Shown: positions 43,805-53,344, counted from the first letter of the stretch. The stretch: DNA of 64,000 nt from Ligaoa zhengdingensis (GCF_014384885.1 NZ_JACRST010000009.1:36119-100118); one strand, 5' to 3'. Translations and numbers: made by a program. The notes: a model not told the origin generated them from the sequence alone.

Positions 43805-45667
43805 TTGGGGGTTTTTCAAATCGAACAGATCAAAAACCAGTTGGATAAGATATTGCTCAAAACGCAGCGTCCGGCGCGCTACGTCGGCGGCGAACTCAAC
43901 AGCGTGGTCAAGGAACGCTCTCAGGTAGATTTCCGCTTTGCGTTCTGTTTTCCCGATACCTATGAAGTGGGGATGTCCCACCTCGGTATGAAGATTCTCT
44001 ATGCGGAGCTTAACGACATGGACGGCGTGTGGTGCGAGCGCGTGTTTGCGCCCGAGTCGGATATGGAGGCGCTGATGCGCCAAAATGGCATCCCGCTGTA
44101 CGGTCTGGAGAGCATGGACCCGATCCGCGGCTTCGACATGATCGGCTTCACGCTGCAATATGAGCTCAGCTTCACCGCTGTGCTCAACATGCTTGACCTC
44201 GCGGGCCTGCCGGTGCGCAGCGCGGACCGCGAGTCCCTCGCCCCGCTGGTGGTGGCGGGCGGCCCCTGCGCCTGCAACCCCGAGCCGGTCGCCGATTTCA
44301 TCGACCTGTTCATGCTGGGCGAAGGGGAGGAGGTGCTGCCCGAGCTGGTGCAGCTCTACCGCGCAGCGCGCGCCGAAGGGCTTTCCAAGCGGGAATTTCT
44401 GCTGCGAGCTTCACAGCTGGGCGGGGTGTACGTCCCGTCGCTTTATGATGTGGATTACAACCCCGACGGCACTGTTCACTCAGTGACGCCGCAGGATGGC
44501 GCGCCCGCTGTGGTGAAAAAGCGCGTCATCCAGGACTTGGACAAGGTTTATTTCCCCAAATCGTTCATTGTGCCGTTTGTCGAGCCGGTGCACGACCGCT
44601 CGATGATCGAGGTGCTGCGCGGCTGCATCCGCGGCTGCCGCTTCTGCCAGGCGGGCTTTATCTACCGGCCGTTCCGCGAGAAATCGCCCGAAACCCTCGA
44701 CCGCGACGCGCGGAACCTCACCTGCACCACCGGCTACGACGAGATTTCGCTTTCCTCTCTCTCCACCAGCGACTATTCAAAGCTGGAAGATTTGCTGGAC
44801 CGGCTGCTCTGCTGGACCGACGGGGAGAAGGTGAATTTGAGCCTGCCGTCCCTGCGGGTGGACAACTTCTCGGAGAAGCTGCTTGAGCAGGTGGCCAAGG
44901 TGCGCAAGAGCGGCCTCACCTTTGCGCCCGAGGCGGGCACCCAGCGGATGCGCGACGTCATCAACAAGAACGTCACCGAGGAGGAGGTCATCCGTACCTG
45001 TACCACAGCCTTCCAGGGCGGCTATACGGCAGTCAAGCTCTATTTTATGCTGGGCCTGCCCACCGAGACGGAAGAGGACCTCAAGGGCATCGTCGATCTG
45101 GCTCAGAAGGTGGTGGATCTGTACTACTCGCTGCCCAACAAGCCCAAGGGCCGCGGCGTAACCGTCACCATCAGCGTGGCGGGGTTTGTGCCCAAGCCGT
45201 TCACCCCCTTCCAGTTCGAGCCGCAGGCCACTGTGGAACAGCTGCATCAGAAGCAGAAGTATCTGCTCTCCTGTGTCAGCAGCCGCAAGATCAACGTCAA
45301 TTACCACGACGCGGAGACCAGCGCGCTCGAAGGGGTGCTGGCACGCGGGGATCGTTGCCTGTGCAGCGTGATCGAGACCGCATGGAAGAACGGCTGCAAC
45401 CTCGACGGCTGGGACAACCACTTCCGCTACGACACCTGGATGCAGGCGTTTGAGGTGTGCGGAATCGACCCGCTGTTCTATTCCAGCCGCGCGCGCTCCT
45501 ACGACGAGGCGCTGCCCTGGGATCACCTCGACTACGGGGTGTCCAAGCGGTTCTTTATTGAAGAAAACAAGCGCGCCCACGCGGATGCCTGTACCCCGAA
45601 CTGCCGCCAACAGTGCAGCGGGTGCGGCGCGAACCGACTCAATGCGGATGGGAGGTGCCACCTGTGA
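43805..45667 (+). CDS. B12-binding-domain radical SAM protein, TIGR03960 family
   Basis: The protein has 620 residues from a TTG at 43805, with TAGGAT upstream; no ATG is available near the conserved N-terminus (LDKILLKTQRPARYVGGE). An N-terminal cobalamin-binding-like domain (about 1-230) precedes a radical SAM domain with the cluster motif CIRGCRFCQAG near residue 280. The C-terminus has a cysteine-rich tail (CTPNCRQQCSGCG). The gene overlaps its usual partner by 4 bases. The reaction is not established, though the family sits with ribosomal and tRNA genes. Confidence 0.9.
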   Translation: MGVFQIEQIKNQLDKILLKTQRPARYVGGELNSVVKERSQVDFRFAFCFPDTYEVGMSHLGMKILYAELNDMDGVWCERVFAPESDMEALMRQNGIPLYGLESMDPIRGFDMIGFTLQYELSFTAVLNMLDLAGLPVRSADRESLAPLVVAGGPCACNPEPVADFIDLFMLGEGEEVLPELVQLYRAARAEGLSKREFLLRASQLGGVYVPSLYDVDYNPDGTVHSVTPQDGAPAVVKKRVIQDLDKVYFPKSFIVPFVEPVHDRSMIEVLRGCIRGCRFCQAGFIYRPFREKSPETLDRDARNLTCTTGYDEISLSSLSTSDYSKLEDLLDRLLCWTDGEKVNLSLPSLRVDNFSEKLLEQVAKVRKSGLTFAPEAGTQRMRDVINKNVTEEEVIRTCTTAFQGGYTAVKLYFMLGLPTETEEDLKGIVDLAQKVVDLYYSLPNKPKGRGVTVTISVAGFVPKPFTPFQFEPQATVEQLHQKQKYLLSCVSSRKINVNYHDAETSALEGVLARGDRCLCSVIETAWKNGCNLDGWDNHFRYDTWMQAFEVCGIDPLFYSSRARSYDEALPWDHLDYGVSKRFFIEENKRAHADACTPNCRQQCSGCGANRLNADGRCHL

Positions 45668-46353
45668 GCCAGCAGCAGATACCGTTTACCGACATCCGGG
45701 TGTTCTATACCCGGCACGGGTCGGCGCGTTACATCTCCCACCTCGATGTCAGCCGCTGCTTTCAGCGGGCGCTCGCCCGCTCGCACCTGCCCGTCTGGTA
45801 TACGCAGGGGTTCAATCCCCACATCTATATCACCTTCGCCATGCCTTGCCCGTTGGGCTACGAGAGCCGCTGCGAGACGATGGACCTGCGGCTGATTTCG
45901 GAGGTCCCGATGGAGGAAGTCCGGGATCGCCTCAATGCGGCGCTCCCGCCCGACTTCCGCGTGACCCGCGCCGCTTTCCCGGTGCACGGCACCGACGATA
46001 TCGCTTGCGCGGACTACCGGGTGGAGGTCTCTTCGCCGCAGAAGGGCGCGGCGGAGCTGGAGGCGCTGTTCCGCGGGATGCTCGCCCAGCCGGAGATTCC
46101 GGCGGAGAAGCGCACCAAGAAGGGGAGCAAAACGATCGATTTGAAGCCCTTGATCGAGCTGCGCTCGCTCGCATCGGACGGCAGCGGGCTGAGGATGGTG
46201 CTGCGCCTCGCGGCGGGCAACGCCAACAACATCAACCCTACGCTGGTGTTCGACACCTTTTCCCGGCTGTATGAAGTGGAACTCGACTGCCTGCGGGTGG
46301 AAAAACTCGCGGTTTACACCGATAATCCGATTCGAGACGAGGAATTTGAATAA
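45664..46353 (+). CDS. Radical SAM-associated protein, TIGR03936 (DUF2344)
   Basis: The protein has 229 residues from a GTG inside the upstream stop (GTGA). It starts FTDIRVFYTRHGSARYISHLDVSRCFQRALARS and has WYTQGFNPHIYITFAMPCPLGYES, the DUF2344 signature. It is often fused to, or next to, the preceding radical SAM protein and should work with it. Its role is unknown. Confidence 0.92.
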   Translation: MSQQQIPFTDIRVFYTRHGSARYISHLDVSRCFQRALARSHLPVWYTQGFNPHIYITFAMPCPLGYESRCETMDLRLISEVPMEEVRDRLNAALPPDFRVTRAAFPVHGTDDIACADYRVEVSSPQKGAAELEALFRGMLAQPEIPAEKRTKKGSKTIDLKPLIELRSLASDGSGLRMVLRLAAGNANNINPTLVFDTFSRLYEVELDCLRVEKLAVYTDNPIRDEEFE

Positions 46354-46354
46354 A

Positions 46355-46382
46355 TTGCTTGCTTTTTTTTGTAAAATATGAT
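46355..46382 (+). promoter_or_regulatory. Promoter for rplS
   Basis: TTGCTT (46355-46360) and TATGAT (46377-46382) at 16 bases; an overlapping pair TTGCTT/TATTCT is shifted by about 5 bases. Confidence 0.45.
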
Positions 46383-46394
46383 ATTCTATTTAGG

Positions 46395-46490
46395 CATTTA
46401 GTGGCCGCACCGCGTCCGTTTGCGGGGTGGGGACTAATGCCCGGCCATGGGCCGAGACATTAGAGCGGACAGTCCTCTGTCACCGATGAG
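46395..46490 (+). ncRNA. Structured rplS leader, probably the L19 leader
   Basis: The leader before rplS folds: GGACT (46431) pairs with AGTCC (46471), enclosing TAATG/CATTA and an inner GGCC/GGCC stem. Firmicutes rplS genes often carry an L19-protein-binding leader that gives feedback control. I assign it by position and structure, not by a covariance search. Confidence 0.5.
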
Positions 46491-46529
46491 TGAGTATGAA
46501 TGTCTGAAATTGAAGGAGGAAATTTTTCC

Positions 46530-46874
46530 ATGGATGCGTTGAAACTCATTGCACAGGATTCCCTGAAAGCGGAAGTCCCTGTCGTAGAGATCGGTGATAC
46601 CGTCAAGGTTCACGTCAAGATCAAAGAGGGCGATCGCGAAAGAATCCAGGTGTTCGAGGGCACAGTAATTGCCAAACGTCACGGCGGCGTGGCTGAGACC
46701 TTCACGGTCAGACGTGTGGCGCACGGCTGCGGGATCGAAAGAGTCTTCCCGCTGCACTCCCCCAACGTCGACAAGGTGGAGCTTGTCCGTCACGGTAAAG
46801 TCCGCAGAAGCAAGTTGTACTACCTGCGTGATAGAGTTGGTAAAGCTGCAAAAGTGAAAGAGCAACTTCGCTGA
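46530..46874 (+). CDS. rplS: 50S ribosomal protein L19
   Basis: The 114-residue protein starts MDALKLIAQDSLK after AAGGAGG. VPVVEIGDTVKVHVKIKEGDRERIQVFEG and RRVAHGCGIERVFPLHSPNVDKVELVRHGKVRRSKLYYLRDRVGKAAKVKE are L19 throughout. It binds at the subunit interface. It is the first gene before lepB and ylqF, a common clostridial order. Confidence 0.98.
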   Translation: MDALKLIAQDSLKAEVPVVEIGDTVKVHVKIKEGDRERIQVFEGTVIAKRHGGVAETFTVRRVAHGCGIERVFPLHSPNVDKVELVRHGKVRRSKLYYLRDRVGKAAKVKEQLR

Positions 46875-46882
46875 TGAACGCG

Positions 46883-46917
46883 AAAGGGACGGATTTTTTC
46901 GTCCCTTTTTCTTTTAT
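46883..46917 (+). terminator. Terminator after rplS
   Basis: AAAGGGACG (46883-46891) pairs with CGTCCCTTT (46900-46908), followed by TTCTTTT. Confidence 0.85.
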
Positions 46918-46986
46918 TACAAAACGGATGAAACCGCCTGCGCGCGGTTACAATCAAATAGATGAGCAAGAGAGCTGGTGAACGGG

Positions 46987-47550
46987 ATGGAAGAGGAACA
47001 GCGGGAACAGGCGATGAACGCCGAACGGCGCATGGTGAAAAGCGCCTACGAATGGGTGGAATCGATCGCTTTCGCGGTGATCACCGTGGTGCTGATCTTC
47101 ACCTTTTTGTTCCGCGTGGTCGGGGTGGACGGCGAATCGATGGAGCCCACCCTGACGAACGGGAGCTTTGTCATCATTTCGGACCTGTTTTATCAGCCCA
47201 AGCAGGGGGACGTGGTGGTGATCACCCCGACCGTCAGCCTGGACATCCCGATCATCAAGCGGGTGATCGCGACCGAGGGCCAGACGGTGGATATCGATTT
47301 TATCACCGGCGACGTGACGGTGGACGGCGAAGTGCTCGACGAGCCGTACATCGCACAACGCACCCACTTGAAATACGACATCGGTTTTCCACAGACGGTG
47401 CCGAAGGGGCACATCTTTGTGATGGGGGATAACCGCAACCATTCACTTGACAGCCGCGACAGCTCGATCGGCATGGTGGACAACCGTTACCTGCTGGGGA
47501 AGGCGCTGATGCGGGTGCTGCCTGTCAGCGAGATCGGGCTGATTCGTTGA
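46987..47550 (+). CDS. lepB: Signal peptidase I
   Basis: The protein has 187 residues from the ATG at 46987 (a GTG at 46978 is also possible; neither has a strong ribosome site). One N-terminal membrane helix (about 24-45) is followed by the catalytic dyad Ser51 in GESMEPTL and Lys91 in IIKRVIA, and the box MGDNRNHSLDSR. It removes signal peptides of exported proteins at the outer face of the membrane. Size is typical for Gram-positive SPase I. Confidence 0.95.
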   Translation: MEEEQREQAMNAERRMVKSAYEWVESIAFAVITVVLIFTFLFRVVGVDGESMEPTLTNGSFVIISDLFYQPKQGDVVVITPTVSLDIPIIKRVIATEGQTVDIDFITGDVTVDGEVLDEPYIAQRTHLKYDIGFPQTVPKGHIFVMGDNRNHSLDSRDSSIGMVDNRYLLGKALMRVLPVSEIGLIR

Positions 47551-47589
47551 GCGCCGTCTTTGTTTTGATTTTTAAGGAGGCTATCTGAT

Positions 47590-48471
47590 ATGACCGACGC
47601 GCCCTCCATCCAATGGTTTCCAGGGCATATGGCAAAAACCAGGCGGCTGATTCAGGCCAACCTGCCGCTGGTGGATATCATCATCGAACTGACCGATGCG
47701 CGCATCCCGGCGAGCAGCCGCAATCCGGAGATCGACCGGCTGACCGGCGGCAAGCCGCGCATCGTGCTGCTCAACAAGTGCGATGCGGCGGACGAAGCGC
47801 TCGTGCGCGCTTGGTGCGATTACTACCGCAGGCAAGGGGTGCCTGCGCTCCCGACCGATTGCCGCAGCGGCAAGGGGCTCGGGCAGTTCATTCCGCTGGT
47901 GCGCGAGGTGCTCGCAGACGAGCTGAAGCGCCGCGAGCAAAAGGGAATGGCGGGCAAGCCGATCCGCATGATGATCGTGGGCATCCCCAATGCGGGCAAG
48001 TCCTCGTTCATCAACCGCATGGCCAATTCCAAACGAGCCAAGGTGGAGGACCGTCCAGGCGTGACGCGCGGCAAACAGTGGGTGAGCCTCGAGCGGGGCG
48101 TCGATCTGCTGGACATGCCGGGCGTGCTCTGGCCCAAATTTGAGGATCAGGCGGTGGGCGAGCACCTGGCCTTCACCGGCGCGGTGAAGGACGATGTGGT
48201 GGATATCGAGCTGCTGGCGATGCGCCTGCTCGACCTGCTCAACCGCGAATACCACGGGCTGCTCTGCGCCCGCTACAACCTCACCGACGAGGAGACCGAT
48301 GGGATCGAGCCCTATGACCTGCTGGAGCTGGTGGGCCGCAAGCGCGGGATGCTGCTGGCCAAAAACGAGGTCAACACCGAGCGGGCCGCCATCACGGTGC
48401 TGGATGAATTCCGCAGCGGCAAAATTGGGCGCATCACGCTGGAACGGCCGCCCGAGGAGGTGCTTGCATGA
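47590..48471 (+). CDS. rbgA: Ribosome biogenesis GTPase YlqF/RbgA
   Basis: The 293-residue GTPase has circularly permuted G motifs: NKCD (G4) near residue 61, then GIPNAGKSSFIN (G1) near residue 135, then DMPGVLWP (G3) near residue 178. The start IQWFPGHMAKTRR is the family signature. RbgA completes 50S subunit assembly. It starts after AAGGAGG and overlaps rnhB by 4 bases. Confidence 0.97.
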   Translation: MTDAPSIQWFPGHMAKTRRLIQANLPLVDIIIELTDARIPASSRNPEIDRLTGGKPRIVLLNKCDAADEALVRAWCDYYRRQGVPALPTDCRSGKGLGQFIPLVREVLADELKRREQKGMAGKPIRMMIVGIPNAGKSSFINRMANSKRAKVEDRPGVTRGKQWVSLERGVDLLDMPGVLWPKFEDQAVGEHLAFTGAVKDDVVDIELLAMRLLDLLNREYHGLLCARYNLTDEETDGIEPYDLLELVGRKRGMLLAKNEVNTERAAITVLDEFRSGKIGRITLERPPEEVLA

Positions 48472-49079
48472 GCCTGTATGAATTTGAGCGGGAGCGCCGT
48501 GAACAGCAGGGACTGGAACTCATCTGCGGCGTGGATGAAGCTGGACGCGGCCCGCTGGCCGGACCGGTTTACGCGGCAGCGGTGATCCTGCCAGGAGACG
48601 CTGAGATCGAGGGGCTCAACGACAGCAAGAAGCTGACCGAAAAGAAGCGGGAGGCCCTGTTCGACGAGATCACAGCCAGGGCGGTCGCCTACCAAATCTG
48701 CGCGGTGGACGAAAAGACGATCGACGAGATCAACATTTTACAGGCGACCCTGCTGGCGATGCGCCGTTGCGTGCTGGGGCTCGCCGTGCGGCCGCAGGCC
48801 GTGTACATAGACGGCAACCAGATGCCCGACCTCGGCGGCCTGAAAGCCGAATGCGTGGTGGGCGGCGACGCGAGCTCCGCCTCAATCGCGGCCGCATCAA
48901 TTCTGGCCAAGGTCAGCCGTGACCGCTATATGGCCAGGATGGCGGAGCAATATCCTCAGTATCAGTTCGAGCGGCACAAGGGCTACGGCACCAAGCTGCA
49001 CTATCAGATGCTGGAACAGTACGGGATGTCCCCCATCCACCGGCGCAGCTTTTTAAAGAAATGGGAGGCGCGGCGATGA
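48468..49079 (+). CDS. rnhB: Ribonuclease HII
   Basis: The 203-residue enzyme removes ribonucleotides from DNA-RNA hybrids. ICGVDEAGRGPLAGPV supplies the first acidic metal ligands. LNDSKKLTEKKRE, DASSASIAAASILAKVSRDRYM and HKGYGTKLH are further RNase HII motifs. It overlaps the genes on both sides (ATGA at each junction), pointing to one transcript. Confidence 0.97.
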   Translation: MSLYEFERERREQQGLELICGVDEAGRGPLAGPVYAAAVILPGDAEIEGLNDSKKLTEKKREALFDEITARAVAYQICAVDEKTIDEINILQATLLAMRRCVLGLAVRPQAVYIDGNQMPDLGGLKAECVVGGDASSASIAAASILAKVSRDRYMARMAEQYPQYQFERHKGYGTKLHYQMLEQYGMSPIHRRSFLKKWEARR

Positions 49080-49441
49080 AAACTGCCGCGCAGACCACCG
49101 GCCGTATGGGGGAGGCGTATGCCGCCCGCTGTCTCGAACAGGCCGGCTATCGGATTCTCGCCCAAAATTATCACTCCCGTTTTGGCGAGATTGACATTAT
49201 CGCGGAAAGCGGGCCGTATATTGTGTTTGTGGAGGTAAAGACCCGCGCCGTGGGGTGCTTTGGCACCCCCGCCGAGGCGGTTCATGCTGTGAAACAGCGC
49301 CGCCTGCTGCAAACCGCCGAATGCTATCTGTTGCAGCATCCGAGCGGCCGGCAGCCCCGTTTCGACGTGTTCGAGGTGTATACCGCCCCGGACGGCGGAG
49401 TCACAGGCCACAACCACCTGGAAAACGCTTTTGGGGAGTGA
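49076..49441 (+). CDS. yraN: YraN/UPF0102 endonuclease-fold protein
   Basis: The protein has 121 residues from the ATG at 49076 (GGAGG 8 bases upstream, inside rnhB). RMGEAYAARCLEQAGYRILAQNYHSRFGEIDIIAE and IVFVEVKTR are the restriction-endonuclease-like core (E, D, E-V-K). The usual rnhB-yraN order supports it. Its role is undefined, probably in DNA metabolism. Confidence 0.94.
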   Translation: MKTAAQTTGRMGEAYAARCLEQAGYRILAQNYHSRFGEIDIIAESGPYIVFVEVKTRAVGCFGTPAEAVHAVKQRRLLQTAECYLLQHPSGRQPRFDVFEVYTAPDGGVTGHNHLENAFGE

Positions 49442-49445
49442 TCGG

Positions 49446-50378
49446 ATGAACCTGTTCGACCTGCACTGTGACACCATCACCGAGCTTTGCCGCGCCGGCG
49501 AAGACCTGGTCAACCGCACCTTTCAGCTTTCGATCGACCGGCCGGACTTCGACCGCTACGTCCAGACCTTCGCCATCTTCGTGCCCGACGGGTGCCGCGG
49601 GCAGGCGGCGGTCGAATACTTTGATCGCAACCTGGCCTATTTTTACGCGCAGATGGAGCGCTATGCTTCGCGCATCGCTCCGGTGCGCAGCGGGTGTGAG
49701 CTCGGCGGGGTGTTGGACGGGGGAAGGATCGCCGCGGTGCTCTCGGTGGAGGGCGGCGCGGTGCTGGCGGGAGACCTGCGCCGCATCGCCCTGCTCAAGC
49801 AGCAGGGGGTCTCCCTCCTGACGCTGACCTGGAACGGGGTCAACGAGCTGGGCAGCGGGCAGGACGAAAACCTGCCGCTCACCCCGTTTGGGCGGGAGGC
49901 GGTGGCGGAGCTCGAGCGCCAGTCGATCGTCACCGATGTTTCGCACCTCTCCGATCGGGGCTTCGACGACCTCGTGGGGATTGCCCGCGGGCCGTTTGTC
50001 GCCACCCACTCCAATTCCCGCGCGGTTTGTGATGTCCCGCGCAACCTCACCGATGACCAGTTCCGGGAGATTGTGCGGCGTGGGGGGCTGGTGGGCATCA
50101 ACTTTTATCCCCTGTTTCTGCGCAAAACCGATCCGGACGGGGCGGGCTTCCGCGACATCCTCAACCACGTCGAACACTTTTTGGCCATCGGCGGCCGGGA
50201 CGTGCTGGCCATCGGCTCGGATTTCGACGGCGCGTCCATGCCGCGGGGGGTAAATTCGGTTGAAAAAATTGCAAATCTCTATGACTTTATGTTACACTCT
50301 ATTTCAGATCAAGGCATTGTGGATCAGATATTTTTTGAAAACGCCCATCGGTTTTATCGAGAGCGGATGACGCCCTGA
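49446..50378 (+). CDS. Membrane-dipeptidase-like metallopeptidase (M19)
   Basis: The protein has 310 residues with no signal peptide. NLFDLHCDT provides the first zinc ligands (His, Asp). Glu in SVEGG, His in TDVSHLS, His in VATHSNSRA and Asp in GSDFDG complete the binuclear zinc site of renal-dipeptidase-family amidohydrolases. It should cleave dipeptides, including D-amino-acid types. It follows yraN by 4 bases. Confidence 0.92.
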   Translation: MNLFDLHCDTITELCRAGEDLVNRTFQLSIDRPDFDRYVQTFAIFVPDGCRGQAAVEYFDRNLAYFYAQMERYASRIAPVRSGCELGGVLDGGRIAAVLSVEGGAVLAGDLRRIALLKQQGVSLLTLTWNGVNELGSGQDENLPLTPFGREAVAELERQSIVTDVSHLSDRGFDDLVGIARGPFVATHSNSRAVCDVPRNLTDDQFREIVRRGGLVGINFYPLFLRKTDPDGAGFRDILNHVEHFLAIGGRDVLAIGSDFDGASMPRGVNSVEKIANLYDFMLHSISDQGIVDQIFFENAHRFYRERMTP

Positions 50379-50398
50379 TTGGAAATGGAGGGAAGGAT

Positions 50399-50956
50399 AT
50401 GAAAAAGATCGCAGTGGTGTATCAATCCAACTACGGCAGTACCGAGCGCTACGCCCGATGGCTGGCGGAGGAGCTCGGCGCCGACTGCTACAATGCAGCC
50501 AAGGTCCGGCCGGATGTGGTGCAGGATGTCCCGATCATCGCTTATGGCGGCGGACTTTATGCAGGCGGGATCAACGGCGTTTCGTTTCTCACCCGGCGGC
50601 CGGACCGATTTCAGGGGAAGACGCTGGTGGTATTCACCGTGGGGCTGAATCCCGTCCGGGATGCGGCCGCCTCCACCGCGATTTTGGAGCAAAACTTTCC
50701 GCCTGCGATGCGGGATCAGGTGCGCTTATTCCATTTGAACGGCGCGCTCGATTGCGGAAAGCTAAACCTGCTGCACCGCATGATGATGAAGGGACTGCAC
50801 GGGGTGCTCGCAAAGAAGAAAGTGGAAGAGCTCACTGAGAACGACCGGATGATCCTGAATGCCTATGAAAAACCGGTCGATTTCACCGACCGCAAGGCGC
50901 TGCGCCCGGTGGTGGACGCCCTAAAAGAACTGGAAAGGGCCGCTGAGGCCAGATGA
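50399..50956 (+). CDS. Flavodoxin-domain protein
   Basis: The 185-residue protein starts KKIAVVYQSNYGSTERYARWLAEEL, the FMN phosphate loop of flavodoxins. It has a longer C-terminal helical part than electron-carrier flavodoxins, as in the HemG/flavodoxin_5 group. The substrate or partner is unknown. It has a good GGAGGG ribosome site. Confidence 0.85.
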   Translation: MKKIAVVYQSNYGSTERYARWLAEELGADCYNAAKVRPDVVQDVPIIAYGGGLYAGGINGVSFLTRRPDRFQGKTLVVFTVGLNPVRDAAASTAILEQNFPPAMRDQVRLFHLNGALDCGKLNLLHRMMMKGLHGVLAKKKVEELTENDRMILNAYEKPVDFTDRKALRPVVDALKELERAAEAR

Positions 50957-51013
50957 CGACAGAAAATGATAGCAACTGAAGCTGCCGTCGGGCAGCCGCA
51001 AGGAGGAAAATAA

Positions 51014-52504
51014 ATGAACTATAACAGCACACGCGATAGCCATCGCACAGCGTCGGCGGCCGAAGCCATTGCCACCGGTATCTCCAGGGAGGGCGGCCTG
51101 TTTGTGCCGGAGCGATTTCCGCAGCTCACGCAGGAGCGTCTGCTTCAGCTCTCCAAATTGAGCTATATTGAACGCGCCAAGGATATTTTGGGCGAATATC
51201 TCACCGACTTCACTGAGGAGGAGTTGTACCGCTGCGTCTCCGGCGCCTACGCGGGCAAGTTCGACGACGAATCGGTGACCAACCTCGCGCGTTTGGGCGA
51301 TAATGCCTATCTGTTGGAGCTGTGGCACGGGCCGACCTGCGCGTTTAAGGATATGGCGCTGCAGCTTTTGCCCCATTTGCTGACCACCTCTGCGAAAAAG
51401 GTAGTGGATGGCAAGGAGATCGTGATTCTGGTGGCCACCTCGGGCGACACCGGCAAGGCTGCGCTGGAGGGCTTTAAGGATATTCCGGGCACCCGTATGC
51501 TGGTGTTCTACCCCGAACAGGGAGTCAGCCCGATGCAGAAGCTCCAGATGACCACCCAGGAGGGCGGCAATGTCGCGGTCTGCGGCATCCGCGGCAACTT
51601 TGACGACGCACAGACGGCGGTCAAGCGGATTTTCACCGATCAGGCGCTGGCCGGGCGCTTGGAGCAGAGCGGCCGCATGTTTTCCTCGGCCAACTCGATC
51701 AACTGGGGCCGCCTCGCGCCGCAGATCGTCTATTATATCAGCGCCTACTGCGACCTGCTGGCGGACGAGGAGATCGCTTTGGGCGATCCCATCAACATTT
51801 GCGTACCCACCGGCAACTTCGGCAACATCCTCGCGGCCTATTACGCCAAGCGGATGGGCCTGCCGGTGGCAAAGCTGATCTGCGCCTCCAATGAAAACAA
51901 CGTCCTCACCGAGTTCATCGAGACGGGCGTCTATAACCGTAACCGTCCGTTCCACACTACCATCTCCCCCTCGATGGATATCCTCATATCCTCCAACTTG
52001 GAGCGGCTGCTCTACGCGCTGGCGGACAACGACGACGCGCAGGTGCGCGCGCTGATGGATTCACTGAGCGCAGAGGGGAGCTACACCCTGCCCGCGCCGA
52101 TGCTGGAGCGGCTGCGCGATGAGTTTGCGGCCGGCTGCTGCGACGACGGCGCGACCCGCGCGGCGATCCGCGCCACCTTCGACACCTACTCCTACCTGTG
52201 CGATCCCCATACCGCCGTTGCGGTTAAGGTATATCAGGATTACGCTGCGCGCACTGGCGACGCCACCAAGACGGTGATCGCCTCCACCGCCAACCCGTTC
52301 AAGTTTTCCCACAGCGTGTTGGAAGCATTGGGCGAGCCGGCCGAGGGGCTGGCCGAATTCGAGCTGGTGGAGCGCTTGGCGGCGTGCACCGGATGTGAAA
52401 TCCCGGCGGGGCTGGCCTCCCTCAAAGGTAGGGTGCCGCGGTTTTCCGACGTGTGTGATCGCGAGGGCATCCTCGACTATGTGGTGGAGCAGCTGGGCCT
52501 ATGA
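51014..52504 (+). CDS. thrC: Threonine synthase
   Basis: The 496-residue PLP enzyme converts O-phosphohomoserine to threonine. NYNSTRDSHRTASAAEAIATGISREGGLFVPE is the N-terminal signature of the long (fungal/enteric-type) form. CAFKDMALQLLPHLL holds the PLP lysine, and VATSGDTGKAALEGF and PTGNFGNILAAYYAKRMG bind the cofactor phosphate. It completes the branch begun by hom-thrB at the left of the window, but is unlinked to it. Confidence 0.97.
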   Translation: MNYNSTRDSHRTASAAEAIATGISREGGLFVPERFPQLTQERLLQLSKLSYIERAKDILGEYLTDFTEEELYRCVSGAYAGKFDDESVTNLARLGDNAYLLELWHGPTCAFKDMALQLLPHLLTTSAKKVVDGKEIVILVATSGDTGKAALEGFKDIPGTRMLVFYPEQGVSPMQKLQMTTQEGGNVAVCGIRGNFDDAQTAVKRIFTDQALAGRLEQSGRMFSSANSINWGRLAPQIVYYISAYCDLLADEEIALGDPINICVPTGNFGNILAAYYAKRMGLPVAKLICASNENNVLTEFIETGVYNRNRPFHTTISPSMDILISSNLERLLYALADNDDAQVRALMDSLSAEGSYTLPAPMLERLRDEFAAGCCDDGATRAAIRATFDTYSYLCDPHTAVAVKVYQDYAARTGDATKTVIASTANPFKFSHSVLEALGEPAEGLAEFELVERLAACTGCEIPAGLASLKGRVPRFSDVCDREGILDYVVEQLGL

Positions 52505-53202
52505 GTGTATTTGCCATCGGCGACCTGCATCTGTCGCTGGGTGGGGATAAGCCTATGGATGTTTTCCCCGGCTGGCAGGACTATGTCGCGCGCCTGGAAC
52601 AGAACTGGCGCGCCCTCATTTCGCCCGAGGATACCGTGATTTTGGCGGGGGACACCTCCTGGGCGATGACCCTCAGCGCAACCCTTGCTGATTTCCAGCT
52701 TATCCACAGCTTGCCGGGGGAAAAGTATCTCATCAAAGGCAACCACGACTACTGGTGGAACTCCCGCGCCAAGATGGACGCATACCTCGAGGCCAACGGC
52801 CTGACTTCGCTGCACATTTTGCATAACAGTGCGGTGCAGGCCGAGGGGATGGCGCTGTGCGGCACCCGTGGCTGGCTGTTTGAAAAGGGCGAGGCTCACG
52901 ACCAGAAGATTCTGGCCCGCGAGGCGGCGCGGCTTCAGATGTCGATCGACGCGGCGCGGGATATGCAGGGCGAGCGGGTGGTGTTTCTGCACTACCCACC
53001 CGTGTATGCGGACGAAACCTCGGAGGAGATTGTGGCGGTGCTCAAAAAAAATGGAATCCGCCGGTGCTACTATGGACATATCCATTCCACCGGTTGCGCC
53101 TACGCCCTCAATGGGGAGTATGAAGGGGTCGAATTTCGGCTGATTTCCAGCGACTTTTTGCGATTTTCCCCCATAAAAATACAGCAAATAGTGGAATTTT
53201 AA
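52501..53202 (+). CDS. Metallophosphoesterase
   Basis: The 233-residue protein has the calcineurin-like metal motifs: GDLHLS (D-x-H), GDTSW (GD), KGNHDYWW (GNHD), FLHYPP and YGHIHSTG (GH-x-H). It overlaps thrC by 4 bases (ATGA), so it is translationally coupled. The substrate is unknown. Confidence 0.92.
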   Translation: MSVFAIGDLHLSLGGDKPMDVFPGWQDYVARLEQNWRALISPEDTVILAGDTSWAMTLSATLADFQLIHSLPGEKYLIKGNHDYWWNSRAKMDAYLEANGLTSLHILHNSAVQAEGMALCGTRGWLFEKGEAHDQKILAREAARLQMSIDAARDMQGERVVFLHYPPVYADETSEEIVAVLKKNGIRRCYYGHIHSTGCAYALNGEYEGVEFRLISSDFLRFSPIKIQQIVEF

Positions 53203-53211
53203 AAATGGATA

Positions 53212-53220
53212 TGTTATAAT
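53212..53220 (+). promoter_or_regulatory. Extended -10 promoter for tig
   Basis: TGTTATAAT is an extended -10 (TG-N-TATAAT), 125 bases before the tig start; the -35 is weak, as is usual for this type. Confidence 0.6.
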
Positions 53221-53344
53221 AATAATGTTTCGCACTTAAACAGAAACCGGCTGGGACCGGGTCCGCAGAATGCTGAAGATGCGGATATCTGCGCGCGAAT
53301 GATTGTAATTTTTGCCGATACAAGCGGCGGAATGGAGTTTGAAA

